A model generated the notes under the pieces. It was not told the DNA's origin. It was given only the letters and a program-made list of their open reading frames with translations, and ran no database searches. Both the position numbers and the translations under genes were made by a program. A DNA stretch of 52,123 bases from Candidatus Hodarchaeota archaeon (GTDB lineage Archaea > Asgardarchaeota > Heimdallarchaeia > Hodarchaeales > Hodarchaeaceae): assembly GCA_016840035.1 (NCBI GenBank), contig JAEOTC010000113.1, positions 1 through 52,123 of the forward strand. Direction: 5' to 3'. Shown piece by piece: positions 42,675 through 51,222 of the stretch; position 1 is the stretch's first letter; every line of letters starts with the position of its first letter.

Positions 42675-45071
42675 TTATGTTCGGATCATTTTTGGGGTGT
42701 TGTCTAGGAAAATTTCCTTTGTTAGGACATGATAATGTCTTATTTTTTCGGTTTGTCTGATAATATCGGGTATAGGGGTGTTTTTAATTGATTCTAAAAC
42801 TGAATGGATCTTTTCTTCAGTTTTCATAATACTAAATTGGTTTTGATTTATTATCTCCTTAATATCATTGGTTGGAGAAAGAAGAGTCTCAATACTTTGA
42901 GTAATTTCGATTTTTTGGAGTAAGGAATCCAATAGTTCATGAAAATCTACCTTTACACTAGTAAATAATTCTGGAAGATATAATTGGTAAACCATATGCT
43001 CTGCTACTCTTTGAAGAAATTTCAATTCTATTTTGTAAGATAATCCAGCATTTAATGATTGTAGCTGAGTTAAAAACGAAATGTATTGTCCTAATATTTT
43101 CCATTGCTCTTCATATAACTGGGGATATTTTATTGGAATCATTTTTGTATAATATTTATGTAAATAGACAGTAAGGTGAGAATAATTCAAGATGTACCGT
43201 TTTAATAAATAATTGATTAAAGAAGAATTCAAAATAATCATTAAAGGAAAAAAATCGTAGTTGGGATTGGTTACTTCCATTATAGAAACATTCGTTCCAG
43301 GTATGAACCCTTTTGGTTTATAAGCAACTCGGAATTCATTACCAATAGCCGTACAGATAAGTTTTGGACGAATTAAATATTCTTTAAATCGTTCATTTGT
43401 GTGGTTAGCCTTGGACCAATGGAAAAAGTCAGGTTTCAGAGCATAGCGTGACACACATTTCCCTGAATGAAGAAAGGGGATTGAATAATCGGTTGATGGT
43501 GAAAATTTGCGTTTTAGGTCCTTTTTAACAATTCTATGATCAATACCGTAATCACCCATAATTTGAGAAAATTCACAGTTCTGGACGATTTGTTGCCATT
43601 TTTCATCATAATATATCATATATCGCTTGTACTGTTTGAAAACTTGCTTATTAATTGGGGAAATTGGTTTCAAACCGTTTCTAGGTTTAATAGAGATAAA
43701 TTGATTATTTTTCTGGCTCTTTGTTAGGATTAGTGAACACATTTCTAAAGTAACATCTTCAAAGGCCGCCGATTCATCATGAATCTCATCTATATTCATA
43801 TTTTCGAGAATAAACTCTCTTATCCCTTCAAACTCTTCTACTCTAAGAATAGAAAACGGAAGAATAAATGCCATACGCCCGTCTGGTTTCAAGAGAGAGA
43901 TAGCCCGTTCAATAAATGCACCTGCTGAGTTCAAACTCATCTTCTTAGCAGCTCTTCCTTTACAAGAACTGTAGGATAATTTAATAATTTTCTTTTCATC
44001 TGGAAGTAAAACAGAACGGCCGTAGGGAGGATTGCCTAGGCAAATATCAAAACCCCCCTCTGGGATTATTTCAGGATAATTAGAGGCCCAATGAAAAAAT
44101 TCAACTACTGAGGGGTCTAATTTATCAAGAAACTTCTTGTTTGAAGCTTTTTCTGGTATAGAGGATAAATATTGAAGATATTTCATATCGAGGTTTTGTG
44201 TGAGTTCAAAATCATAATCCTCACTTATAAATCCAAAAAGAGAGTTCCCTCTCTGGATATTTGAAAAAACTTGAGAACCATTACCTATTTGGAAATCAGG
44301 TTCTTTATCCAAAAGCCAGAACAATAATCGTAATTTAGTTACCAGAGTACCTAGATCCGATTTGTCTACTCCAAAAATAGAGTTCTGAATAATTGTGGAT
44401 ACTCTTATTTCCGTTTTATTCTTATTTTTCTGCAGATTTTGAAAAATTCTTTCTGCTGCATAAACTAAAAATGAACCAGTGCCACAGCTAGGGTCAAGTA
44501 CCCTAGCTGAAGTGTTATCTGTTGTTAAAAGTCTGTCAGTTAGTTCTCGAATAATCTTCCATGGCGAATAGTAGACTCCCTTTACCTTACGATTTGAAAC
44601 TTTAGGTGTTAAGGAAAAATCCTGTTCAAACTCGTTGATAACCATTTCTGCCAATATTGATAGAAATTCAGGTGATATCCTCTCATCCCTATCCCAAGGT
44701 TGTTGAAATTTTTCCACAAGAGTAAAAGTATATTGGCTTATTTGCTTAATTAGAGTCTGCCAATAATCATTAGAAATGTATTTGATTAGTCTTATCTCAT
44801 CAATGGATAAAAGGATCATATGGGGAAATGTATTCTCCGTTTCTGAAATTTTTTTTTCTTTAGTAAACTCATTCGATGATCTAATCCATTGTTTAAACAC
44901 AGCTTCTATATTCTTATTTTCAGGATAAGATCTAAAATAAAATAGAGCAAGAAATTTAAGGTTTGCACTCAAAGCCACGTTGAAAATTGTTGTATCAGAC
45001 CATTCTTGACTCTGTCCTCCTTGAAGAAGTAATACATAAAGGTCTTTTAGTTTTTGAGATAATTGTATCAA
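42675..45071 (-). CDS. Eco57I-like N6-adenine DNA methyltransferase (no visible nuclease domain)
   Basis: 798 residues. About 130 N-terminal residues are helical, followed by an ISPEFLSILAEMVINEFE bundle and motif X (KVKGVYYSPWKIIRELT, near 163-179). Motif I is LDPSCGTGSFLVYA (D193) and motif IV CLGNPPYGRS (NPPY 347-350). A long C-terminal recognition-like region ends in coiled helices. This is the gamma-class layout of type IIG/PglX-like enzymes, with no PD-(D/E)XK motif seen in the N-terminus. The start is TTG with GAGATGA-type purines before it. It is divergent from the CCA-kinase operon across a 94-bp promoter region. Confidence 0.85.
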   Translation of the reverse strand: MIQLSQKLKDLYVLLLQGGQSQEWSDTTIFNVALSANLKFLALFYFRSYPENKNIEAVFKQWIRSSNEFTKEKKISETENTFPHMILLSIDEIRLIKYISNDYWQTLIKQISQYTFTLVEKFQQPWDRDERISPEFLSILAEMVINEFEQDFSLTPKVSNRKVKGVYYSPWKIIRELTDRLLTTDNTSARVLDPSCGTGSFLVYAAERIFQNLQKNKNKTEIRVSTIIQNSIFGVDKSDLGTLVTKLRLLFWLLDKEPDFQIGNGSQVFSNIQRGNSLFGFISEDYDFELTQNLDMKYLQYLSSIPEKASNKKFLDKLDPSVVEFFHWASNYPEIIPEGGFDICLGNPPYGRSVLLPDEKKIIKLSYSSCKGRAAKKMSLNSAGAFIERAISLLKPDGRMAFILPFSILRVEEFEGIREFILENMNIDEIHDESAAFEDVTLEMCSLILTKSQKNNQFISIKPRNGLKPISPINKQVFKQYKRYMIYYDEKWQQIVQNCEFSQIMGDYGIDHRIVKKDLKRKFSPSTDYSIPFLHSGKCVSRYALKPDFFHWSKANHTNERFKEYLIRPKLICTAIGNEFRVAYKPKGFIPGTNVSIMEVTNPNYDFFPLMIILNSSLINYLLKRYILNYSHLTVYLHKYYTKMIPIKYPQLYEEQWKILGQYISFLTQLQSLNAGLSYKIELKFLQRVAEHMVYQLYLPELFTSVKVDFHELLDSLLQKIEITQSIETLLSPTNDIKEIINQNQFSIMKTEEKIHSVLESIKNTPIPDIIRQTEKIRHYHVLTKEIFLDNTPKMIRT

Positions 45072-45165
45072 AGATCATCTCTCAGATTGTTTGGTCAACC
45101 AATGAAAGATATTAAAGGTTTTAATATTTCGACTCATAAGTCTGGAAATACATAGAGGTGCAATC

Positions 45166-47130
45166 ATGGAATTATCCCCAAACCGATTTCCAACAGGAAT
45201 TCTTGAGGTCTGTCATATTTTTCGCGACTCAGGCTTCCAAGCTTTTGTCGTTGGAGGGTCCATTCGTGATCTTCTTCGGGGAGAAAATCTACCAAATGAT
45301 TGGGATATTGCCACTGATGCATCTCCACCTAAAGTTATAGAGCTATTTAGTCAATTTCGGGTAATTCCGACAGGCATACAACACGGGACTGTTACCCTTC
45401 TTTTTAAAAATCTTTCAATCGAGATTACTACTTTTCGTGTCGAAGGAGAATATAAAGATGGACGACGCCCATCAGAAGTTCATTTTGTAAAAGAGATAGA
45501 GGAGGATTTAGCTCGACGTGATCTCACAATAAATGCGATTGCCTATGATCCTATTAATCAATCTTTAACTGATCCTTTCAAGGGTGTTACCGATCTTCAG
45601 AATAATATCTTACGTTTAGTAGGTGATGCTGATACCCGTTTGAAAGAGGATGGACTTCGATTAATTAGAATATTCAGATTTGTTTCTCAATTGGGCTTTT
45701 CTGTTGATCAAAAGTCCCTTGATGCGGTTCCTAGGCAAGTAACTGTCTTCAGACAGGTTGCGAAAGAGCGTATTGAGGTTGAATTCCATAAATTAATGAG
45801 TGGACCTTTTTGGCAACAGGCCATCAAAATGATGATTCCAAATAATCTGCTAGCAAACTATATACCTGAACTTTTCGAAAAATATATGCTTGCTTTAATG
45901 GAATCGGTCCACAATGATCGCTTAGGAATTACTATTTCTATTATTGAGAGTTTTTCTCCTGAATCATCAATCAATCTCCGTTATGCTGCTCTATTTCATC
46001 AATTATCAGCTACATCTCATCCAAAGGATACTTTCCCTGAAATAGATAAACAATTCTTGGCCAAGATCTTAAGAGGGTTAAAATTTCCAAATAAGAGGAT
46101 AGACAGCATTCTACATCTTCTTACTGTATATAAGATCCCTTTACCATACTCTATGAATGATGAGGAGGAGAGGAGGAATTATTCTCTCAGAAAATTCCTT
46201 TATAAGATCAATCCACATTTTCTTGATGATTATCTATCATTTTACAAGGCAATGTGGAAAGAGCTAGATCGTTCAGGGTTACCTAGTGTGTTAATAGAGG
46301 ATATAGAGAGAAGAAGGGAATCTCAACCTCCTATATATCTAAAAGACTTAAAAATTGATGGAAACGAAGTTGTATCCCATTTAAACATAAAAAAATCAAT
46401 CCCTGCTCAACGGGAATTTATTGGGATATGTTTAGACCTATTACGAGAACAAGTCGAGGTGGATCTGTCTAATAATACGAAATATAAGCTTTATCAAATT
46501 TTAGAAAACATTAATCAGGTTAAAAACCTGTGTACCGCACTAAAAGTCCCCAGGGTCAGTATAATTTCTACTGATCACATTCGAAAACTCTATCGAGGGA
46601 ATGAACCTGAATATATTTCTTGGGAAAACAGTCACACTTATCGTCTCTCAATCTGGTTAGTATCATGTCTTCTTCGACGTAACAAATCGAATATTGTCAT
46701 TTTTGATGGTACAAATCTGAATTCTCCCTCACATCCGTATCATAGGGAAAAACTAGCAACAAAATTCAAAAGATACAATCCGATCTTCATCAATACTTTT
46801 TCATCAGAGGATGACCTTAAGAAGAATTTAGAGGCTAGAGAGCATGAAAAACCATCAATTAGAAAAAGTGATGCAGATATTACAATCTATGAACGGTATG
46901 AATCGATAATTAACCGTTACCCGAAGTCATTTTATGCACCAGAAAATGTTAAAATTATTGAATTATCCACCAGATCAACTGAATACGAAAAAAGGCTTAA
47001 AGATCTCAGTAAAAATCTTAAGGAGAGTAATCATCGTCTGATTATTATGAGTGGGAATGTCCTTACTGGGAAAACATTCACTGCAAGAAAGATCCAGCAG
47101 ATATTAAGCACACATTCTTTGAAAGAATGA
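45166..47130 (+). CDS. Class II CCA-adding tRNA nucleotidyltransferase fused to a permuted polynucleotide-kinase-like domain
   Basis: 654 residues. Residues 1 to ~450 are a complete bacterial/eukaryotic-type nucleotidyltransferase: motif A VVGGSIRDLLRG with DWD (45-47), RRDLTINAIAYD (117-128), DPFKGVTDL, EDGLRLIRIFRF (161-172) and ERIEVEFHKL (201-210). An HD-like segment is degenerate (FHQ at 277-279). Residues 460-654 resemble T4 Pnkp 5'-kinase: IISTDHIRKLY (466-476), IFDGTNLNSP (512-521) and a lid with EAREHEKPS (about 557-565). The Walker A loop is missing before this block. It appears at the C-terminus instead, as GNVLTGKT (630-637). AGAGGTG lies 5 nt before the ATG. It heads an operon with two methyltransferases. 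Confidence 0.85.
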   Translation: MELSPNRFPTGILEVCHIFRDSGFQAFVVGGSIRDLLRGENLPNDWDIATDASPPKVIELFSQFRVIPTGIQHGTVTLLFKNLSIEITTFRVEGEYKDGRRPSEVHFVKEIEEDLARRDLTINAIAYDPINQSLTDPFKGVTDLQNNILRLVGDADTRLKEDGLRLIRIFRFVSQLGFSVDQKSLDAVPRQVTVFRQVAKERIEVEFHKLMSGPFWQQAIKMMIPNNLLANYIPELFEKYMLALMESVHNDRLGITISIIESFSPESSINLRYAALFHQLSATSHPKDTFPEIDKQFLAKILRGLKFPNKRIDSILHLLTVYKIPLPYSMNDEEERRNYSLRKFLYKINPHFLDDYLSFYKAMWKELDRSGLPSVLIEDIERRRESQPPIYLKDLKIDGNEVVSHLNIKKSIPAQREFIGICLDLLREQVEVDLSNNTKYKLYQILENINQVKNLCTALKVPRVSIISTDHIRKLYRGNEPEYISWENSHTYRLSIWLVSCLLRRNKSNIVIFDGTNLNSPSHPYHREKLATKFKRYNPIFINTFSSEDDLKKNLEAREHEKPSIRKSDADITIYERYESIINRYPKSFYAPENVKIIELSTRSTEYEKRLKDLSKNLKESNHRLIIMSGNVLTGKTFTARKIQQILSTHSLKE

Positions 47131-47154
47131 TAATCATCGTTTGGGGAACCACCT

Positions 47155-48879
47155 GTGGTAATCACTCAACGTGAAAAGGGGCAATATTTCACTCCTGATA
47201 ATGTTGTACGTGCGATTATAACCAGTATCAGTGTATATCTAAAAGAGAAGGAATCTAATTCCACGTTACGTGTGTTAGACCCATCAGTTGGAGAAGGAAT
47301 TTTCTGCAATCTTCTTATACAGTTGTTGAGTAAGAAGTTTTCCTTTATTTCGATAGATGCCCTTGATATCGACTCTGAAGCTCTGTCAAAGGCACAATCT
47401 TTAGTGAATCGGACATTGGATGATAAAAATCATACTTCTACATTTCATCAAAAAAATTTCTTAACAGAATTTGATATAGAGAATAAAGAAGAAAAATATG
47501 ATCTAATCATATCTAATCCTCCCCATAATGCAAAATATCCTCCTTGGGAATGGGACAACATACTGAAAACGGTTTCTTATGAAATTCCTCAAAAAATCCC
47601 TAAAGAATCAGCACTCTATTTCTTTATTAAATCACTCGACTTATTGAAAGATGGTGGAATTCTTTCTTTTATTTTACCCAAGCCGTTCATTTACTCAAAT
47701 AAATGGAAAGTATTTCGAGAAATATGTACTAAACGGGTTCGTCTACTAGAGGTATATGATATAGGTAATCAGTTCTCAGGTCAACTTCAAGAGCAGGTTG
47801 TAATTTCTATTCAAAATTTAACCCCTACTAATGATTTTAAAACGGGGATTTGGGATAAGATTAAAGAGGAATTTTCTTCTAGATCAAGCGTTAAGTCTGA
47901 AAATGCTATTCGATTTGATAATTTTTTAGTTGGTATCACCCCAATAGAACAGAATCTAATGGAAAAGCTTATTAAAAACAATCAGGTTATTGAATGGGAA
48001 GCTTTTCGTGGATTAAACAGTAAATACCGTAATAAAACCTCTTCCATCCCATTAGTTGAGAAAGCTACAGTTACTCATGGTTTTTTACTTCCTGAACGGA
48101 ATTATGTAGATAAAGACGTTCCAAACAGACAATTAGAAAGATTAGCACGCCCAAAAATAATTGCTCAACGAATTCTAACTTATACAACAACACCAAAGTT
48201 CCGATTTAATGTACCTATCTTGGTCGATAGTATAGGGAATCTCATCACACATGAGACGATTATCAATATATTCCCTCCTAATTCAACCATTCAGGATCTT
48301 TACTCATACGGAGCAATCCTTCAGTCTAAATTCACCGTTTGGTGGTTAAAACACGCTATTTATACAAAACAATTTGTCACTAGTAAAGATTTTGATAGAC
48401 CCTATTTAAATAAGGTTTTAATACCTTCTATAGACGGTTCTGTTAATCATACGTTTCGTAATGGACTAAATTCCCTTTTACATGAAGGGAATCTTCATTC
48501 AATAATTTCTCTTGCCAATAAAGAGTCGAAAGTAGATCAATTTTTTGCTCTAGGTAGAATCTTTAAGTATTATCTAATGAAAGGAGAAGAGATTCGATTG
48601 TTGCTTGATCAGATCCTTCAATTATCCTCTCAACGTACCAATATTTCACAGCATAACTTAATGAAAAGGATTGATCGAGATTTTCGTACTAGAGATGATG
48701 TGAGTTATATCTGGTTAAATACTAAATATGGGCTTACGTTTAGTGATTCCATTGTATCTGAGCTTAAGACAAAATATCTTGACCTCGCGAACATTAGAAA
48801 CGAGATCGATATACTTGTGATTATGTTATATGGATTAACAGAGGAAGAGGAAAGAATTATCGTTGAGGGAGACCAATGA
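47155..48879 (+). CDS. Eco57I/TaqI-like methyltransferase with NPPH in motif IV
   Basis: 574 residues. Motif X is EKGQYFTPDNVVRAI (7-21), motif I VLDPSVGEGIF (40-50), ALDIDSEALSKA follows, and motif IV is ISNPPHNAKY with NPPH at 121-124. The last position is normally Tyr or Phe, which stacks on the flipped base, so activity or target may differ. A recognition-like C-terminal half follows, with VEKATVTHGFLLPE and LARPKIIAQRI. The start is GTG, 24 bp after the CCA-kinase stop. Its stop overlaps the next methyltransferase start (ATGA), so the two are translationally coupled. Confidence 0.83.
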   Translation: MVITQREKGQYFTPDNVVRAIITSISVYLKEKESNSTLRVLDPSVGEGIFCNLLIQLLSKKFSFISIDALDIDSEALSKAQSLVNRTLDDKNHTSTFHQKNFLTEFDIENKEEKYDLIISNPPHNAKYPPWEWDNILKTVSYEIPQKIPKESALYFFIKSLDLLKDGGILSFILPKPFIYSNKWKVFREICTKRVRLLEVYDIGNQFSGQLQEQVVISIQNLTPTNDFKTGIWDKIKEEFSSRSSVKSENAIRFDNFLVGITPIEQNLMEKLIKNNQVIEWEAFRGLNSKYRNKTSSIPLVEKATVTHGFLLPERNYVDKDVPNRQLERLARPKIIAQRILTYTTTPKFRFNVPILVDSIGNLITHETIINIFPPNSTIQDLYSYGAILQSKFTVWWLKHAIYTKQFVTSKDFDRPYLNKVLIPSIDGSVNHTFRNGLNSLLHEGNLHSIISLANKESKVDQFFALGRIFKYYLMKGEEIRLLLDQILQLSSQRTNISQHNLMKRIDRDFRTRDDVSYIWLNTKYGLTFSDSIVSELKTKYLDLANIRNEIDILVIMLYGLTEEEERIIVEGDQ

Positions 48880-50495
48880 AGACGAGTAAGATTAAAGAAC
48901 CGTTAGGTGCGATTCCAACACCGAAATCTATAGTAAAGATAATGGTTGATCTTTCTTATGAATTTATCACGCATTTTTTACAGGAAAGTACAACTTCCAA
49001 CAGTATGTACGTACTTGATAACTCAGTAGGGGATGGCCGATTCCTATTTGGAATTGTCGAGAAATGGAACACTATTACTGAAATTAATCGCCGAGGATGT
49101 AAATTAGTTTTACATGGTTTAGATATTAATAAGGATTCAATAACTAAATGTAAAACAGATAGGAACAATTTTTCAGATATAAAGGGCATTGAAATATCAT
49201 TTAAAACTGGAAACGCATTAATTGGATATGTTAAACCAGTAAAGATAAACGAAAAGGAAATTGTCGATGAAAATTTGACTGAATCTTATTTTAACAAAAT
49301 AGATCAGAGTTTGCAAAATCTTAATCTAAAGAAATCTGTGTTTCATTGGTTCTATGAGTGGTCAAAGCCGAACTCCAAGGATGGATATCATATTTGTATA
49401 GGAAATCCTCCCTTTGGAATTAAATTCTCTTCTGAAGAGAAAAATATCTTCAAACGAATGTATCAAGGTGTTGATCCAGAAGTTGAAAGCTACCTATTAT
49501 TCGTTGAACGTTCGATAAGTCTTTTACGAGAAGGAGGATTAATAATCTTTCTTATTCCGAATAATTTTACAACCAACTATCGTTATGAAGAATTTCGAAA
49601 ATTTCTTCTTCAAAACCTCAGTATCAAAAGAATCATTATGTTGGGAAGCAATGTGTTTCCTACTGTTTCAGTTGAAACTTGTATTCTTATTGGTTATAAG
49701 GAACCTCATGCAAAGAAAAGTTCTACTAATTTTATAGAATTTAGTAATTACTCACTAGAGAAAGGCTTCTCTTCTATTCAAATTAGTGACCAAAATTTTA
49801 TTCTGAATCAGGAGTTCAAGTATATTGTTCCAGATATGTCGACTGAAATTTCTGGTATTCTCAAAACTATCGAAGAAAATTCTATACCATTAGCAGATAT
49901 TGCCTCTATCTCTCGTGGGATTGAACTAGGATTTCAATCAGAATTGACAAGTGATGAACCGACTTCTACACAATCGGTGCCCTTGATAGCTGGAAGAAAC
50001 ATCGAAAAATTTCTGATCAAAGGAAAATATCGGTATATTGATTATGATTCAAATCAAAAATCCATTTTTAAAAATAAATCGTTGTATAAACAACCTAAAA
50101 TCTTACTTCGAAGAATTGGTCATGAGTTAATTGCAGCATTGGATCCTAATGAACTTTTTTGTGTTTGTGATGTGTATATTATCACACTTAAACCACAATG
50201 GTCTCATGTTCCACTAAAACATCTAGAAATAATTCTAAATTCCCCCCTTCTTACTTTTTACCTAAATCATAAATTTAAAACAGTTAAAAAGATTTTTCCT
50301 AAAATTCCGATTAGTTATTTAAAACAACTTCCAATTAAATTACCATTTTCACCAAAAGAAGAGAGCTTAATTCAAAATATTAGGAAGGAACTTAAATTCT
50401 TAGAGAAGGAGTCATTTAACTCTTTGAACGAACTAATATTTCGAGTGTATAGAATTACTAAATCTCAAAAAACGATTGTAGAGTCAGCTCAGTAG
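48876..50495 (+). CDS. Eco57I/TaqI-like N6-adenine methyltransferase, coupled partner
   Basis: 539 residues. Motif X is altered to LGAIPTPKSIVKIM. Motif I is VLDNSVGDGRFL (Asn at the usual proline position of DPSxG), GLDINKDSIT follows, and motif IV is ICIGNPPFGIK with NPPF at 177-180. The remaining ~300 residues form a recognition-like region (IPLADIASISRGIELG, KILLRRIGHELIAA). ATG overlaps the upstream methyltransferase stop in an ATGA junction. It may form a heteromer with that protein, one subunit catalytic and the other supplying specificity. It is convergent with the F420:NADP reductase gene. Confidence 0.83.
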   Translation: MKTSKIKEPLGAIPTPKSIVKIMVDLSYEFITHFLQESTTSNSMYVLDNSVGDGRFLFGIVEKWNTITEINRRGCKLVLHGLDINKDSITKCKTDRNNFSDIKGIEISFKTGNALIGYVKPVKINEKEIVDENLTESYFNKIDQSLQNLNLKKSVFHWFYEWSKPNSKDGYHICIGNPPFGIKFSSEEKNIFKRMYQGVDPEVESYLLFVERSISLLREGGLIIFLIPNNFTTNYRYEEFRKFLLQNLSIKRIIMLGSNVFPTVSVETCILIGYKEPHAKKSSTNFIEFSNYSLEKGFSSIQISDQNFILNQEFKYIVPDMSTEISGILKTIEENSIPLADIASISRGIELGFQSELTSDEPTSTQSVPLIAGRNIEKFLIKGKYRYIDYDSNQKSIFKNKSLYKQPKILLRRIGHELIAALDPNELFCVCDVYIITLKPQWSHVPLKHLEIILNSPLLTFYLNHKFKTVKKIFPKIPISYLKQLPIKLPFSPKEESLIQNIRKELKFLEKESFNSLNELIFRVYRITKSQKTIVESAQ

Positions 50496-50507
50496 AGTTT
50501 TGAGCAA

Positions 50508-51206
50508 TTACCATTCTCGTTTCGGGAGTCCAGAAACCTTAATGCCAGAATCATGTGTTTTATAGCGTCTATTTAGTCCAATTAAAAATGCTGTAAACCT
50601 TTCAACATGTCTTGCTGATAAAGTGCCTCCTGCATCAACTGGTCGGAGATTTTTTATCTTAACAGCTTTTTCTTTGACCTTATTTTTTGCTGCTTTATCC
50701 TTACTGAATATAAAGACATCTTGCTCCAAGACAGGTAATCTATCGATTTCTCGTAACGTTGAATTTGAAAGAGTCTTAAAAGCCCCGACAACAGGCACTT
50801 GTTGAGGAATAGTTTTTCTGAGGAGCTCTGTGGCACTGAGAGCCCTTAAATCATCATGAGATAGAATATCAACCATTTTTCCTTTTGCAAATGGTTTCAA
50901 GGGAACGGTCACATCTACAAGGATCTTTTCCTCTGATAAGTAGGGAATTAGTGGTTCTATAGTTTGAATCATGAAATTAAAAGGTGTAGAGATAAGAACT
51001 ATTTCAGCTTCTTGTATACATTCTTCATTAGTCATGGGTTGAATTAGATCTGTATTCAATCGTGTATTGATTTCACCTGCAATTCTATCCGCTTTCTCCT
51101 GCTGTCTGGAACCCATAATTATAGGTTCCCCTGCAAAACTCCATCGTAATGCTAAACCTTGCCCAAGTGGACCAGTTCCCCCTATTAATCCTATCTTATC
51201 TGTCAT
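50508..51206 (-). CDS. npdG: NADPH-dependent F420 reductase (F420:NADP oxidoreductase)
   Basis: About 232 residues. KIGLIGGTGPLGQGLALRW is the dinucleotide-binding fold of archaeal Fno/NpdG. IIMGSRQQEKA is the NADP 2'-phosphate loop, VLISTPFN and VDVTVPLKPF are typical strands, and VVGAFKTLS and LRPVDAGGTLSARHVE complete the match. It moves hydride between F420 and NADP, feeding enzymes such as the LLM oxidoreductase at 15367. ATG 51206 is preferred to GTG 51215. It begins about 16 bp after the phosphohexomutase stop on the same strand. Confidence 0.92.
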   Translation of the reverse strand: MTDKIGLIGGTGPLGQGLALRWSFAGEPIIMGSRQQEKADRIAGEINTRLNTDLIQPMTNEECIQEAEIVLISTPFNFMIQTIEPLIPYLSEEKILVDVTVPLKPFAKGKMVDILSHDDLRALSATELLRKTIPQQVPVVGAFKTLSNSTLREIDRLPVLEQDVFIFSKDKAAKNKVKEKAVKIKNLRPVDAGGTLSARHVERFTAFLIGLNRRYKTHDSGIKVSGLPKREW

Positions 51207-51222
51207 ATTACACACTTCGTTT

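Noticed and set aside
47035..47127. Reading the C-terminal Walker A as the start of a truncated second kinase domain
   Set aside because: A tandem copy would require the first kinase block to have its own P-loop, which it lacks. The next gene begins 24 bp later with unrelated sequence. Permutation explains both facts, but I keep truncation as the alternative.
42675..50495. BREX, DISARM, type I restriction or PrrC-type system
   Set aside because: The methyltransferases resemble parts of these systems, but no PglZ, DrmA helicase, HsdR/HsdS or PrrC-like ATPase-nuclease is present.
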